A DNA stretch of 64,000 nt from Chitinophaga sp. YR627 (GCF_900114995.1 NZ_FOUX01000001.1:1-64000); one strand, 5' to 3'; positions 9,812 through 19,841 are shown, numbered from the stretch's first letter. The notes: a model not told the origin generated them from the sequence alone. Translations and numbers: made by a program.

Positions 9812-11635
9812 TTATCCCAGTGTTCTGATGAAATTGTCCAGATTATCGTCCTTTCCCAAGCCCAGTTTTTGTTTGATCCTGTAACGTGCCATACGGATAC
9901 TTTTTGCTTCAATATTTAAGCGGTTGGAGATCTCTTTATTAGACAGTCCCATCAGGATATAGGAGCAGTATTTCATGTCCAGTCTTGTTAGTGAATCGCC
10001 TGCCTGTTGTTGCAGCTGTTCGAAGAAGGCTGTGTGTACCTCTACGAAGTCCGTTTTATGGCCTTCATATTCCTCATCCAGCTGCTGCTGGCGTTTCAGT
10101 AATTTTTTAATCTGATCATTACCGGCAGTAGATTTATCAGCCAGCATTTCCATCAGTTGGTTTTTCTCCTGTTTTTGCAGTTGTTCGGCCAGCAGTTCTT
10201 TTTCCAGTCTTTCCTGCCGTTCCCGGAGGAGTTCCTGTTCGGCGATCAGCTGACTTGCTTCTGCTTCCTTTAGTTTCACTTTAAGAATAACTTCTTCTTT
10301 CTCCTTGTCTATCAGTGCCTGTTTACGGATGGAGGCTTTAAGACGGTAATTATAAGACACCAGGAGCAGGGTAAGGGCGAGAAATCCCGCAATACCTAAT
10401 CCTATGTACAACAGGTTCCGTTTGCCCCGGAAGACGGCTTCCTGTTCCAGCAGGGCTATTTTTTGTTGCTGTTGTGCTGACCGGTAGCGGGCTTCTATGC
10501 GCTGGGTATTATTGATCTTTTCCTGGTTGAAGGCTTTCTCGTTGGCGGCAACAAAGCTTTTCATATAACCCAGGGCTTTTTTTGTATCTCCCTGTTTCTC
10601 AGCAACTCTGGCCAGGGCATTATAAATGCGTGACTGGGTCAGGGGCATTTTTATGGGCGAGCTTTCCGTACGGGCAAGAGCAGTCAGCAGAATGAGTTCC
10701 GCTTCTGCAGGTTTGTTATTCAACAACTCGTATTCACTACGCATACCGTAACAATTGACCAGTATTTCTGTCAGTCCGCTGGCCGAAGTGATATTTTCTG
10801 CCAGGTCGAGGTAATGATATACGCTGTCCCGGTAGGAGACGGGGTAGTGTTGGAAGTAGATATTGGCCAAATTGAGGGCAATACCGGCCGTATTGCTTCT
10901 TACGAGTATGTGACCCGGATCGCGTTTGTTCAGGTCAATGGCTTGTCTGTAAAAGGACAAGGCGGTATCCAGCAGTGGCTGTTGCGTTGGGTTCAGTTTA
11001 TATTGGTCATAATAATATTGCCCTATCGTATAATAACCTGTATTCAGTACGTCGGCTTCACCGCTTTGTCTTGCCAGGCTATAACTCAGCCGGGCATATT
11101 CTCCCTGGCGGGCGGGATCTGTACCATAACTATAGATGCTGGCCAGGTAGTGACAGGTGATGGCGGAGTAGGCAACTCCGGCGTCTCCCTTAAAGTAATC
11201 CAGCGCTTTCAGGAACTTCGTTACTGCATCATCATTTTCATTATCAATGAGATCCAGCCAGCCGCTTCTAAACCAGACCATGCCTTTGGCGATAGGATCT
11301 TTAGCACTGTTTACATAGCGCATGGCGCTGTCCATTGCCGCGTAGGCAGCTGGTTTATCCTTTCGCTGCACCAGCAGATGTATTCTGGTCGCGTAGAGCC
11401 ATGCTTTTGCGTCGGCCCCGGGAGCCTCGGCGGCATTGTTGGTGAGCTGGATAGCTTTTTCCAGATTTGTCTCAAAAAGCGCCCTTGTCAGTTTACAACG
11501 GATGACTGTCTTTTCGTAATCAGATAGTTGCTCCCGATTGAGTTTTGCTTCCAGTGAGTCAATATATCGTTGCTGAGCAAACGTAATGGGGCTAATGATG
11601 AGCAGTAGCGATATGGTTATGAGTTCTCGTAACAT
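9812..11635 (-). CDS. TPR-containing membrane-anchored HTH (LuxR-like) regulator
   Basis: The product has 607 residues. A signal peptide or N-terminal helix (LLLIISPITFAQQ) is followed by a TPR-rich region (about 25-370), a transmembrane helix near 400-420 (LLYIGLGIAGFLALTLLLV), a long charged coiled coil (about 430-530) and a C-terminal helix-turn-helix (KYCSYILMGLSNKEISNRLN, then IRMARYRIKQKLGL). This order, with an envelope TPR sensor and a cytoplasmic LuxR-like DNA-binding end, is common in Bacteroidota. It probably transduces an envelope signal directly to DNA. The target is unknown; the lipocalin-like gene 65 bp downstream on the same strand is one candidate. Confidence 0.85.
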   Translation of the reverse strand: MLRELITISLLLIISPITFAQQRYIDSLEAKLNREQLSDYEKTVIRCKLTRALFETNLEKAIQLTNNAAEAPGADAKAWLYATRIHLLVQRKDKPAAYAAMDSAMRYVNSAKDPIAKGMVWFRSGWLDLIDNENDDAVTKFLKALDYFKGDAGVAYSAITCHYLASIYSYGTDPARQGEYARLSYSLARQSGEADVLNTGYYTIGQYYYDQYKLNPTQQPLLDTALSFYRQAIDLNKRDPGHILVRSNTAGIALNLANIYFQHYPVSYRDSVYHYLDLAENITSASGLTEILVNCYGMRSEYELLNNKPAEAELILLTALARTESSPIKMPLTQSRIYNALARVAEKQGDTKKALGYMKSFVAANEKAFNQEKINNTQRIEARYRSAQQQQKIALLEQEAVFRGKRNLLYIGLGIAGFLALTLLLVSYNYRLKASIRKQALIDKEKEEVILKVKLKEAEASQLIAEQELLRERQERLEKELLAEQLQKQEKNQLMEMLADKSTAGNDQIKKLLKRQQQLDEEYEGHKTDFVEVHTAFFEQLQQQAGDSLTRLDMKYCSYILMGLSNKEISNRLNIEAKSIRMARYRIKQKLGLGKDDNLDNFIRTLG

Positions 11636-11831
11636 CCGGACTAAAGTACAAAAAAGAATCTGGCTGGAAAAGGGCGTATAATGTCAATTTGTTGATAATC
11701 ATCATGTTGTATCTTTTTCGTAGACGCTTTGTAGACGCGGCAAATTGTAGTCGTAGTCCGCTTGTAGCTGCTGTTTTCATGGTAAGTCGCTGATCACATG
11801 TTACGTTTGCATGGTATCAAAAATCCATATC

Positions 11832-12158
11832 ATGACGAACCGCACGATGGCAATTGTTGCCTATATTACGCTGATAGGATGGGTAGTTGCCTATCTTTCT
11901 TACAGGAAGTCTGACGATAAAAGCCCGTTTGTTCAGTATCACCTGAGTCAGTCCCTTGGTATCATCATTTTCTCTATTGCCCTGAGTATTGCCAGTGGCA
12001 TATTGGTCGGTATACTGCCATCTCTGGCGACATTGTTTTACATTATTTCGCTGTGCCCATTCATTCTGATGCTGCTGGGAATTATTACAGCATCTAATGA
12101 GGCACAGCGCCCTATACCGTTGATAGGAAAATTAGTGGAGGGGAAATTCAACCTGTGA
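11832..12158 (+). CDS. DUF4870-like small membrane protein
   Basis: From the ATG at 11832 the protein has 108 residues; an in-frame ATG at 11811 would add seven. The opening MTNRTMAIVAYITLIGWVVAYL is typical of DUF4870-type proteins. Three hydrophobic helices are visible (about 5-22, 40-62, 66-85), with the family-typical SPFVQYHLSQSLGI between the first two. The function of the family is not established. The gene stands alone and is followed by a bidirectional terminator shared with the efflux operon. Confidence 0.8.
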   Translation: MTNRTMAIVAYITLIGWVVAYLSYRKSDDKSPFVQYHLSQSLGIIIFSIALSIASGILVGILPSLATLFYIISLCPFILMLLGIITASNEAQRPIPLIGKLVEGKFNL

Positions 12159-12229
12159 GCCGTTGGGCCGCGGGTCTTTCATCCCGTTGTTGTTAATCCC
12201 GAAGATTGTCATAACCCAATATAAACAGC

Positions 12230-12258
12230 AGAGCCGGTCAGGATTCCCGACCGGCTCT
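12230..12258. terminator. Bidirectional terminator
   Basis: Ten-bp stem AGAGCCGGTC / GACCGGCTCT with loop AGGATTCCC, followed by CGTTTTG on the plus strand. It separates the DUF4870-like gene (+) from the end of the efflux operon (-). Confidence 0.85.
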
Positions 12259-12278
12259 CGTTTTGTAAAGAAGGATGT

Positions 12279-13718
12279 TTATTTCCATCCACCTCCTAAA
12301 TTCCTATAGATATTTACCACTGCGTTCAGCTGTGATTTTTTTGTTTCCACCAGTTCCAGTTTGGAATCCAGTGCATCACGCTGTGTCAGCAGTACTTCTA
12401 AATAATCGGCTCTGGCAGATTTGAACAGGTCGTTCGATACTTCGATGGATCTGGTCAGTGCGTCTACCTGTTTGGATTTCAGGTCGTAGCTTTTCTCCAG
12501 GTTATTGATATTGGAGAGCTGCGTAGACACTTCCACGTAGGCGTTCAGGATGGTCCGCTCGTAGTTGTACAATGCCTGTAACTGTCTTGCATTGGCGCTG
12601 CTGAATTCGGCTTTGATCGCATTTCTGTTGATCAGCGGAGCGACGATGTCGCCAGCCAGGGAATACAGCAAAGATTCCGGCATCTTGAACAGGTAAGAAG
12701 GTTTGAAGGCATTAAAACCTACACCCGCAGAGATCCCCAGGGAAGGGTAGAACTCAGCGCGGGCTACTTTCACATCCAGTTTTGCCGCTGTCAGTTCCAG
12801 TTCTGCCTGTTTGATATCAGGACGGTTGGCCAGGAGCTGTGAAGGGATACCTGTATTCACCATCGCTGGCAGTACATCCAGGAAGTTGCCTTTGTCCCTT
12901 GCGATTTCCTGTGGGTAGCGACCCAGCAGGAAGTTGATCCTGTTTTCCGTTTCTTTTACCTGTTGGAGGACCTCATACTCCAGGCTCTGAGATTTTAGTA
13001 CTTCTGCTTCGAATTTCTTCACTGCCAGTTCTGTAGCTCTGCTTGCCTCTTTCTGCACCTTTACGATTTCCAGCCCGTTCTTTTGCAGTTCGATATTCTG
13101 TCTGATGATCTCAAGCTGGTTGTCCAGCGCCAGGAGTTCATAGTAAGAATTAGCGATCTCTGCGATCAGGTTGGTCAGTACGAAGTTTCTGCCTTCTACG
13201 GTTGCCAGGTAACGGGTAACAGCTGCTTTTTTGGAATTGTGCAGTTTACTCCAGATATCTGCTTCCCAGGTAGCGTAGGCGCCGATCATAAAATCGGGCA
13301 GGGGGTCAGGCATTTCCTTTCCCGGCTCTATCTCCGTAGTTGCGTCACCGGCACCCTGGCTGGTATAACGCCCTACTTTCTCAACGCCTGCACCCGCCCT
13401 TACACCTACTGACGGCAGTAACTGTGCCTTTCTCGACCTGATATCGTTTCTGGCAATGTCTATTTCCTGTAAAGTGATCATCAGCTCCTGGTTATTTTTC
13501 AGCGCTGTGTCGATCAGGTTTACGAGGTCTTTATCTTTAAAAAATTCACGCCATTGTACCAAAGCAGTATTGGTGGTATCCTGGTTTCCGTTGTAGGCGC
13601 CCGGAACCGATTTGTTTTCGGTTGGCGTCACTACTTTCGGCACTCCGCAACTGGCTACTGCCAGACACACTCCCAACACACCGATACTCCTGTTTATCCT
13701 GAATTTATACATATACAT
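12279..13718 (-). CDS. RND efflux outer-membrane factor (OprM/NodT family lipoprotein)
   Basis: The 479-residue TolC-like protein has lipobox VASC (Cys at about 24). It contains the duplicated outer-membrane efflux protein repeats, seen for example in LVNLIDTALKNNQEL and in the second half as LLANRPDIKQAELELTAAK, the signature of this family. It forms the outer-membrane exit duct of the tripartite pump. The start is ambiguous: MYMYKF offers ATGs at 13718 and 13712, both overlapping the end of the pump gene (by 14 or 8 bases), which supports translational coupling. It is the last gene of the operon. Confidence 0.95.
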   Translation of the reverse strand: MYMYKFRINRSIGVLGVCLAVASCGVPKVVTPTENKSVPGAYNGNQDTTNTALVQWREFFKDKDLVNLIDTALKNNQELMITLQEIDIARNDIRSRKAQLLPSVGVRAGAGVEKVGRYTSQGAGDATTEIEPGKEMPDPLPDFMIGAYATWEADIWSKLHNSKKAAVTRYLATVEGRNFVLTNLIAEIANSYYELLALDNQLEIIRQNIELQKNGLEIVKVQKEASRATELAVKKFEAEVLKSQSLEYEVLQQVKETENRINFLLGRYPQEIARDKGNFLDVLPAMVNTGIPSQLLANRPDIKQAELELTAAKLDVKVARAEFYPSLGISAGVGFNAFKPSYLFKMPESLLYSLAGDIVAPLINRNAIKAEFSSANARQLQALYNYERTILNAYVEVSTQLSNINNLEKSYDLKSKQVDALTRSIEVSNDLFKSARADYLEVLLTQRDALDSKLELVETKKSQLNAVVNIYRNLGGGWK

Positions 13719-16700
13719 TATGATCGATTTCCTCGGTTAATGGATTTTCTTCTTCTTCTTTCACAAGCATGCGTTTTTCCGCAATCTTGCCGAATATGTA
13801 ATATAATCCGGGTATGATCAGTACCCCGAAGATGGTACCGAATAACATACCGCCTGCAGCAGCTGTACCAATGGTACGGTTACCGATCTTACCAGGGCCT
13901 GTAGCGATCACCAGTGGGATCAGACCCGCGATGAATGCGAAAGAGGTCATCAGGATCGGACGGAACCTCACTTTGGAACCCTCCATAGCTGCCGCCAGTA
14001 CGGTGGAGCCGGAACGGTGTTTCTGCACGGCAAATTCCACGATCAGTACGGCGTTCTTACCTAAGAGACCGATCAGCATTACCATGGCTACCTGTGCGTA
14101 GATGTTGTTTTCCAGTCCTAATACGGTCAGCAGGAAGAATGCGCCACAGATACCAGCCGGCAGGGAGAGGATTACTGCGAATGGCAGGATAAAGCTCTCA
14201 TACTGTGCCGCCAGGATCAGGTACACGAAACCAAGACAGATCAGGAAGATGTAGATCGCCTGGTTACCCTGCGCCACCTCATCCTTAGAGATACCTGCCC
14301 AGTCGATACCAAAACCTCTTGGCAGTGTTTTCTTCGCTACTTCGTCAATTACCTGGATCGCCTGACCACTACTGTATCCCGGAGCGGCAGAACCACTGAT
14401 CTGGGAAGAGTTGTACATGTTGTAGCGGGTGATCTCAGACAGACCGTATACTTTTTCCATCTTCATGAATGCAGAGAATGGCACCATCTCATCACGGTCA
14501 TTCTTTACATACAATTTCAGGATATCTTCAGGCAGTGCGCGGTATTGCGGAGAAGCCTGAATGATCACTTTATACGGACGGTCAAATTTGATGAAGCTGA
14601 TCTCGTAGTTACTACCTATCAATGTAGAGAGGGTATTCATGGCATTGTCAATGCTCACGCCTTTCTGCTGGGCGATATCATTGTCAATCTTCAGCATGTA
14701 CTGCGGGAAGCTGGCTGAGTAGAAACTGAATACGGAAGCCAGTTCTTTATGTTTGCTCAGTTCTGCTACGAAATCATTGCTGACAGTTTCCATTTTCTTA
14801 TAGTCACCAGAGCCGCCTTTATCCAGCAGACGTAATTCGAAACCGCCCGCAGCACCATAACCAGGTACGGCTGGTGGCTGGAAGAATTCGATATTAGCGC
14901 CGGTGATGTCTTTACACTTCTCTTCCAGTTCTTCGATGATCTCCTGTACAGAGTGTTTACGTTCTTCCCAGCTTTTCAGGTTGATCAGACAGGTACCTGA
15001 GTTGGAACCGGTACCTTCCGTCAGGATCTCATAACCTGCGAGTGCTGATACGGATTGTACACCATCGATCTCTTCACATATTTTCTGCAGTTTCTCGGCT
15101 ACCTGATTGGTTCTTTCCAGAGACGATCCCGGAGGCGTCTGGATGATACCGTACAACATACCCTGGTCTTCGTTCGGAATGAAACCGGAAGGTACGTGTC
15201 CGTTGAGGTACCATGTAGCGGCACAGAAGCCGGCCAGCATTGCGAATGTTACCAGACGTCTGTTGATGATGGACTTCAGGATACGCATATAGCGGCCCTG
15301 TGTCTTATCAAAACCTCTGTTAAATGCAGCCAGGAATTTATCTACAGGAGAAAGCTTTTTCTTTTTGCCATGATTATTTTTCAGGATCATCGCACAAAGT
15401 GCAGGCGTCAGCGTCAACGCCACCACACCGGAGAGGATGATCGCAGTTGCCATTGTGATGGAGAACTGGCGATAGAAGATACCTACCGGACCTGACATGA
15501 ACGCCACCGGCACAAACACCGCTGACATCAGGAAGGTGATCGCAATGATCGCACCCGCAATCTCATGCATGGCCTTTTTGGTGGCCTTCAGTGGCGAGAG
15601 GTGTTCTTCCTCCATTTTGGCATGGACGGCCTCAATTACCACGATGGCATCATCCACCACGACACCGATCGCCAATACGAGGGCGAAGAGGGTGATCAGG
15701 TTGAGGGTGATACCAAAGAACTGCATGAATACGAAAGTACCGATCAGGGATACAGGTACCGCCATGGCAGGGATCAGGGTCGAACGCCAGTCACCCAGGA
15801 AGAGGAATACCACGATACCTACCAGTACGAATGCTTCCACGAGGGTGTGGATCACTTTTTCGATAGAGGCATCCAGGAATTTAGATACGTCATAGCTGAT
15901 CTCGTAGTTCATTCCTTTCGGGAAGGAGTTGCCTTTGATCTCTTTCAGTTTTGCTTTAACGTCCTTGATTACCTGGCTCGCGTTACTACCATATGACTGT
16001 TTCAGTACGATCGCTGCGGAAGGTTTACCATTCAGGTTGGAATAGATATCGTACATGGAGCTACCGAACTCGATCTCTGCCACATCTTTCAGGCGAAGGA
16101 TCTCGCCATTGGGATTAGAGCGGAGGATCACGTTTTCGTACTGCTCTTTAGAGTTGAACCTTCCGGAGTATTTCAATACATATTCAAAAGACTGGGATCT
16201 TCTACCGGAGCTTTCACCAGTTTTACCAGGAGAGGCTTCCAGACTCTGTTCAGACAGTGATTTCATCACTTCGTCCGCAGAGATCTTGTAAGCCAGCATA
16301 CGGTCAGGCTTCAGCCAGATACGCATGGCGTATTCCCTGTTACCAAGGATATCCACAAAACCCACACCGTCAACCCTTCTTAACTCCGGCAACAGGTTAA
16401 TGTCGGCGAAGTTGAAGAGGAATTTCTGGTCAGCATTTGGGTCTTCACTGTAAAGGTTTACATACATCAGCATGCTGGATTCCACACGGGATACCTTCAC
16501 ACCTTCACGCACTACCAGTGGCGGGAGTTTGTTTACTACGGAAGCCACACGGTTCTGTACGTTCAGGGAAGCCTGGTTTGGATCGGTACCCAGGTTGAAT
16601 ACAACCTGTAAGGTAGCCTCACCATCGTTACCTGCGTCAGAGGTCATGTATTTCATACCGGGAACACCGTTAATGGCTCTTTCCAGCGGAATGATCACAG

Positions 16701-16878
16701 ATTTGATCATCAGCTCACCGTTCGCACCCGGGTATTCACAGGTCACATTCACCTTGGGAGGGGATATGGACGGGAATTGCGTTACCGGTAACGAGGTGAT
16801 GGAGATCACACCCAGGAACACGATAATGAGCGATATTACTATTGAGAGGACTGGCCTCTGTATAAATTTATTAAACAT
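13705..16878 (-). CDS. RND multidrug efflux pump, inner-membrane HAE1/AcrB family
   Basis: At 1057 residues it has normal length for hydrophobe/amphiphile efflux pumps. The N-terminus MFNKFIQRPVLSIVISLII is typical of AcrB-like proteins. The proton-relay Asp pair in TM4 is present (GVVVDDAIVVIEAV), as are PSGFIPNEDQG in the periplasmic domain and GLLGKNAVLIVEFA in the second half. It drives proton-coupled export of lipophilic compounds from the inner membrane or periplasm. The gene follows the adaptor by 26 bases and overlaps the outer-membrane factor. The substrates cannot be read from sequence. Confidence 0.97.
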   Translation of the reverse strand: MFNKFIQRPVLSIVISLIIVFLGVISITSLPVTQFPSISPPKVNVTCEYPGANGELMIKSVIIPLERAINGVPGMKYMTSDAGNDGEATLQVVFNLGTDPNQASLNVQNRVASVVNKLPPLVVREGVKVSRVESSMLMYVNLYSEDPNADQKFLFNFADINLLPELRRVDGVGFVDILGNREYAMRIWLKPDRMLAYKISADEVMKSLSEQSLEASPGKTGESSGRRSQSFEYVLKYSGRFNSKEQYENVILRSNPNGEILRLKDVAEIEFGSSMYDIYSNLNGKPSAAIVLKQSYGSNASQVIKDVKAKLKEIKGNSFPKGMNYEISYDVSKFLDASIEKVIHTLVEAFVLVGIVVFLFLGDWRSTLIPAMAVPVSLIGTFVFMQFFGITLNLITLFALVLAIGVVVDDAIVVIEAVHAKMEEEHLSPLKATKKAMHEIAGAIIAITFLMSAVFVPVAFMSGPVGIFYRQFSITMATAIILSGVVALTLTPALCAMILKNNHGKKKKLSPVDKFLAAFNRGFDKTQGRYMRILKSIINRRLVTFAMLAGFCAATWYLNGHVPSGFIPNEDQGMLYGIIQTPPGSSLERTNQVAEKLQKICEEIDGVQSVSALAGYEILTEGTGSNSGTCLINLKSWEERKHSVQEIIEELEEKCKDITGANIEFFQPPAVPGYGAAGGFELRLLDKGGSGDYKKMETVSNDFVAELSKHKELASVFSFYSASFPQYMLKIDNDIAQQKGVSIDNAMNTLSTLIGSNYEISFIKFDRPYKVIIQASPQYRALPEDILKLYVKNDRDEMVPFSAFMKMEKVYGLSEITRYNMYNSSQISGSAAPGYSSGQAIQVIDEVAKKTLPRGFGIDWAGISKDEVAQGNQAIYIFLICLGFVYLILAAQYESFILPFAVILSLPAGICGAFFLLTVLGLENNIYAQVAMVMLIGLLGKNAVLIVEFAVQKHRSGSTVLAAAMEGSKVRFRPILMTSFAFIAGLIPLVIATGPGKIGNRTIGTAAAGGMLFGTIFGVLIIPGLYYIFGKIAEKRMLVKEEEENPLTEEIDHNVYV

Positions 16879-16904
16879 TGATCTACGCTATTAGGAATGA
16901 TAGA

Positions 16905-17987
16905 TTATTCCGCTTTCAATCGCAGGTGGGAAATCACCTCTTGCGGCGCCAGATATTCATAGCTGATCTTGTCGTCATCTTTTACTTTCTGAATGCCTTC
17001 CAGCAGGATCCTGTCATTCTGGGACAGGCCGCTCTGTACTACATACAGGTCCGGAACTTCGCCACTGATAGTAATGTTTCTTGATTTCAGCACGTTGTTC
17101 TTATCAACTACGAACACGTACTTTTTATCCTGGATCTCGTAAGTAGCTTTCTGAGGAATGATCAGCGCATCTTTTAATGGCATTGTCATCAATACCTTTC
17201 CAGTTTCACCGTGTTTCAGCAGTCTGTCCGGATTAGGGAACTTTGCTCTGAAAGCGATGTTGCCTGTTTCATTATCAAACTCACTCTCGATCACCTGCAC
17301 TTCACCTTTATAAGGCAGGGCGCGGTTGTTAGCCAGCAGCAGGTTGACATGGTTGTCGCCTCGGCTTTTTGCATTGGTTTGATACTCCAGGTATTCCGGC
17401 TCGGATACGTTGAAATAAGCGAACATTTCGCTGTTGTCGGAGAGGCTGGTCAGCAGTTCTCCTTCATCGATCAGGCTTCCCAGTTTTTTAGGGATACGGT
17501 CAATTGTACCAGCGAATGGCGCCTTGATCTCAGTAAATGACAGGTGCAGCTTTGCAAGTGCGATCTCGGCTTTGGCCTGGTCGAGTTTCGCCTGTGCCAT
17601 TGCCTGTTCGTTCTTGGAAACGATGTTTTTGTCAGCAAGTGTTTTTGCATTTTGCAGTTCGATCTCTGCAGCTTTAGCCTCTGCTTCTGCTTTCAGTAAT
17701 TCTGCCTCATACAGTTTTGGCATGATCCTGAACAGCGTCTGTCCGGCTTTTACGAACTGACCTTCGTCAACATAGATGTTTTCGAGGTAACCTTTTTCCT
17801 GTGCACGCAATTCAATGTTTCTCACAGAACGGATCTGCGAAACATATTCCTTGGTAAAGGAAGTATCCATGACCATCGGACTGGTAACAGCGTACTTGCT
17901 TACTTCTTCTTTCTCTTCCTTGTGTGGTTTGCAGCTGGTATGCCATAAAAGCGCACACAAGCTGGTGTACATGACGATTCTCTTCAT
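16905..17987 (-). CDS. RND efflux periplasmic adaptor (MFP/AcrA family lipoprotein)
   Basis: The ATG at 17987 gives 360 residues with lipobox WHTSC at about residue 20; the longer frame to 18101 lacks a sensible N-terminus. Domains in order are: a biotinyl-lipoyl half motif (VDEGQFVKAGQTLFRI), an alpha-helical hairpin with heptads (AEAEAKAAEIELQNAKTL, QAKLDQAKAEIALAKL), the second lipoyl half (IKAPFAGTIDRI), then the beta-barrel and membrane-proximal domains. It bridges the pump and the outer-membrane duct. It is the first gene of the adaptor-pump-duct operon. I see no regulator gene beside the operon. Confidence 0.95.
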   Translation of the reverse strand: MKRIVMYTSLCALLWHTSCKPHKEEKEEVSKYAVTSPMVMDTSFTKEYVSQIRSVRNIELRAQEKGYLENIYVDEGQFVKAGQTLFRIMPKLYEAELLKAEAEAKAAEIELQNAKTLADKNIVSKNEQAMAQAKLDQAKAEIALAKLHLSFTEIKAPFAGTIDRIPKKLGSLIDEGELLTSLSDNSEMFAYFNVSEPEYLEYQTNAKSRGDNHVNLLLANNRALPYKGEVQVIESEFDNETGNIAFRAKFPNPDRLLKHGETGKVLMTMPLKDALIIPQKATYEIQDKKYVFVVDKNNVLKSRNITISGEVPDLYVVQSGLSQNDRILLEGIQKVKDDDKISYEYLAPQEVISHLRLKAE

Positions 17988-18150
17988 GATAATTGATAAT
18001 AAACGATAGGATGCTTGAATGGTAATGGTCGGGTTGAACACTTCAGTGCCGGAGATGGGAGTAAGAACAGCTATGTAGGGGGAAGTAGGGATATGATACA
18101 TCCGACTGACATGCGTAAATACACCTCCGCTAACTGAGGTATGCAGCCAA

Positions 18151-18552
18151 TCAGATTCTTAAAGCTCTCTGTGTAAGATATTTATAAGATATCCGATCAG
18201 AAAAAGATGGTGGGGCTTTAAAATACCTGCGGAGGTACCTTAAACTTGTCTGGTATGCGTATGAATCGCGGCTTTTAGCCAGTAATTTAACTTTGGGGCT
18301 GAAGTAGTTGTTTGGATCTTCGTCTTCCACTTCCTCACTGATAATGTACTCATCCTCCATAATGGGACGGGTATCCCTGACTATAGAGCAATCCTCATTT
18401 GTTGTTGTGAAGCGGCCGTTATCTTCTTGCTGATCCTGATCCTGTATGGAAAGAGTGTAGCTTCCGTCGTTTTGATACGCACGTGCAAAGGAACTTTCAT
18501 TCCCCTTCAACAGCATGATGCACAGGTATACAAAAATTATTGCTACTCTCAT
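18151..18552 (-). CDS. Small exported protein of unknown function
   Basis: The 133-residue product has a hydrophobic N-terminus (VAIIFVYLCIMLL), probably a signal peptide or anchor, then an acidic, Gln/Asp/Glu-rich middle and a basic, Tyr-rich C-terminus (SLRYLRRYFKAPP). I recognise no family. A perfect TAnnTTTG box on the minus strand (18568 to 18561) lies eight bases before the ATG, which supports the gene and the start. It is transcribed toward the efflux operon, 163 bp upstream of the adaptor start, so it may be a leader gene of that operon or independent. Confidence 0.55.
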   Translation of the reverse strand: MRVAIIFVYLCIMLLKGNESSFARAYQNDGSYTLSIQDQDQQEDNGRFTTTNEDCSIVRDTRPIMEDEYIISEEVEDEDPNNYFSPKVKLLAKSRDSYAYQTSLRYLRRYFKAPPSFSDRISYKYLTQRALRI

Positions 18553-18560
18553 TTGGGAGC

Positions 18561-18568
18561 CAAAACTA
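18561..18568 (-). promoter_or_regulatory. TAnnTTTG -7 box for the small exported protein
   Basis: TAGTTTTG on the minus strand, ending eight bases before the ATG at 18552, so the leader would be only a few bases. No clear TTG -33 element was found at the expected distance. Confidence 0.5.
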
Positions 18569-18890
18569 GGATAAAGTTTGAGAGAGAAAAGGGGGGAGGG
18601 TAAATTTTAATCAATTTTTAAAATCCTCCTTTTTAAGAAAGATGGCCAAATGGATGATTGCTGTCGGGCTGGATAAGCAGGTTAGGTGGAATGTGCCTGT
18701 ACTGGCCTGAAGGAGGTCGTTTCCCGGGGGAATCAATAGCGAAAACAGCAGGAGTAGATAAGGCTATAGGCCATTGATTATGAAGTTATTATGGACTTAA
18801 GGTGGACTTGATCCGGAGATGAGGGGCTAGTGTATTGATAATGAGTTTATTAGGGGTAGAAGGAGGAGTATAGCATCTCCTGTTCATTTT
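18569..18890. other. Intergenic region without recognised gene
   Basis: About 320 bases between the exported small protein and the protease terminator. No open frame with coding character, RNA gene or repeat was recognised. The purine-rich run near 18585-18600 and the AT-rich run at 18601-18640 are unexplained. Confidence 0.5.
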
Positions 18891-18892
18891 TA

Positions 18893-18929
18893 AGGCTCCC
18901 GGTTGATCATGACAATCATCCGGGAGCTT
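18893..18929 (-). terminator. Hairpin terminator downstream of the retropepsin-like gene
   Basis: Stem GCTCCCGG / CCGGGAGC (18895-18902 with 18920-18927), extended inward by TGAT/ATCA pairing past one mismatch. It lies just downstream of the stop at 18954 on the minus strand. Confidence 0.7.
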
Positions 18930-18953
18930 AAAATTTGCTTAATAAGTTTGTAT

Positions 18954-19841
18954 TTAACGTTGTACTAACAATACTTTTTTATCTAAGTCGAAAGTGATTT
19001 TCTGACCAAACCAGTTGATCCAGATAATACCGTCATAGATCAGCCCTTCAAGAAACTGTACAGGGAAGTCTTTTCGGCCTACTGCCGGTTCTTTTGCTGA
19101 AGCAATACTGCTTAAAGTAGTAAGATAGATGTGTGATACATGGTTGGTATCGATCTCGCTTTTCTTTGCAAATTGCTTTACATGCAGAGAATCATTGATA
19201 TCTACGCCCAGTTGTTTCAGGTATTTTGCATTCAGTCTGAATACATCTTTTCCCGCACCGCTATCCAGGGACAGCTGGAGGTTCAGGGTATCGTTGATCT
19301 TAAAATAGGAGAAGATGGAGAGTGCTTTCCCACGGGATTGTTCCAGCTGTACCGGTACTGTTTTTGCCTTTTTCCTGATATCGGCCAGTGTCCGGGCTGA
19401 TTCAAAACGGATCACTTTTTTATCGAAGTCAATGGTAAAAGGGAGTGATTCCACCAGTTTCAGGGAAATGATGCCATCTATACCTCCCAGATTTGCGTCT
19501 ACATAACTGATCTCTTCATCTGTCTTTTTCAGGTTGCCGAATTCGAATGTTTTTACTCTGAACAGGTCAATGTCCAGTCTTTCTCCCGTTGCCCTGAAGC
19601 CGGTATAACCACCATCTTCCGGTGTTACCTGTTTCAGTTTGTCGAAGAATGTTTTGGTGAATACGGTGATACCTGCGCCGGTATCGAAGATAAAGTTACC
19701 ATCCAGGCCGTCTACTTTCGCTTTCACAAGAATATGGCCGGAGGGTAACAGTGTAAAGGGAACTTCATTGCTGATTGACTGGGAAAACAAGGCAAATGGT
19801 ATGCAGAGGGCCAGGCATAGTGAAAGGAATACTGATTTCAT
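18954..19841 (-). CDS. Retropepsin-like aspartyl protease family protein, exported
   Basis: The 295-residue protein has a signal peptide (LCLALCIPFALFSQ). Two aspartyl-protease half-motifs are visible: FIFDTGAGITVF with Asp53 and LSLDSGAGKDVF with Asp193. Both halves are thus in one chain, as in the PDZ-less retropepsin-like proteins common in Bacteroidota. A late IIWINWFG segment resembles the substrate-flap or hydrophobic-Gly region. It probably acts in the periplasm or at the outer membrane; its substrates are unknown. It is a single gene with its own terminator downstream. Confidence 0.87.
   Translation of the reverse strand: MKSVFLSLCLALCIPFALFSQSISNEVPFTLLPSGHILVKAKVDGLDGNFIFDTGAGITVFTKTFFDKLKQVTPEDGGYTGFRATGERLDIDLFRVKTFEFGNLKKTDEEISYVDANLGGIDGIISLKLVESLPFTIDFDKKVIRFESARTLADIRKKAKTVPVQLEQSRGKALSIFSYFKINDTLNLQLSLDSGAGKDVFRLNAKYLKQLGVDINDSLHVKQFAKKSEIDTNHVSHIYLTTLSSIASAKEPAVGRKDFPVQFLEGLIYDGIIWINWFGQKITFDLDKKVLLVQR

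Noticed and set aside
10814..11527. 237-codon plus-strand frame inside the TPR/HTH regulator
   Set aside because: It is antisense to a well-supported gene, starts without a promoter and resembles no protein family.
15055..15996. Plus-strand frames of 130-146 codons opposite the RND pump
   Set aside because: These are shadow frames in the antisense of a conserved gene; their composition is His/Arg/Tyr-rich and not protein-like.
18569..18890. Possible small RNA in the gap upstream of the small exported protein
   Set aside because: Only a purine-rich run and no promoter-terminator pair was visible, so there is nothing to support an RNA gene.
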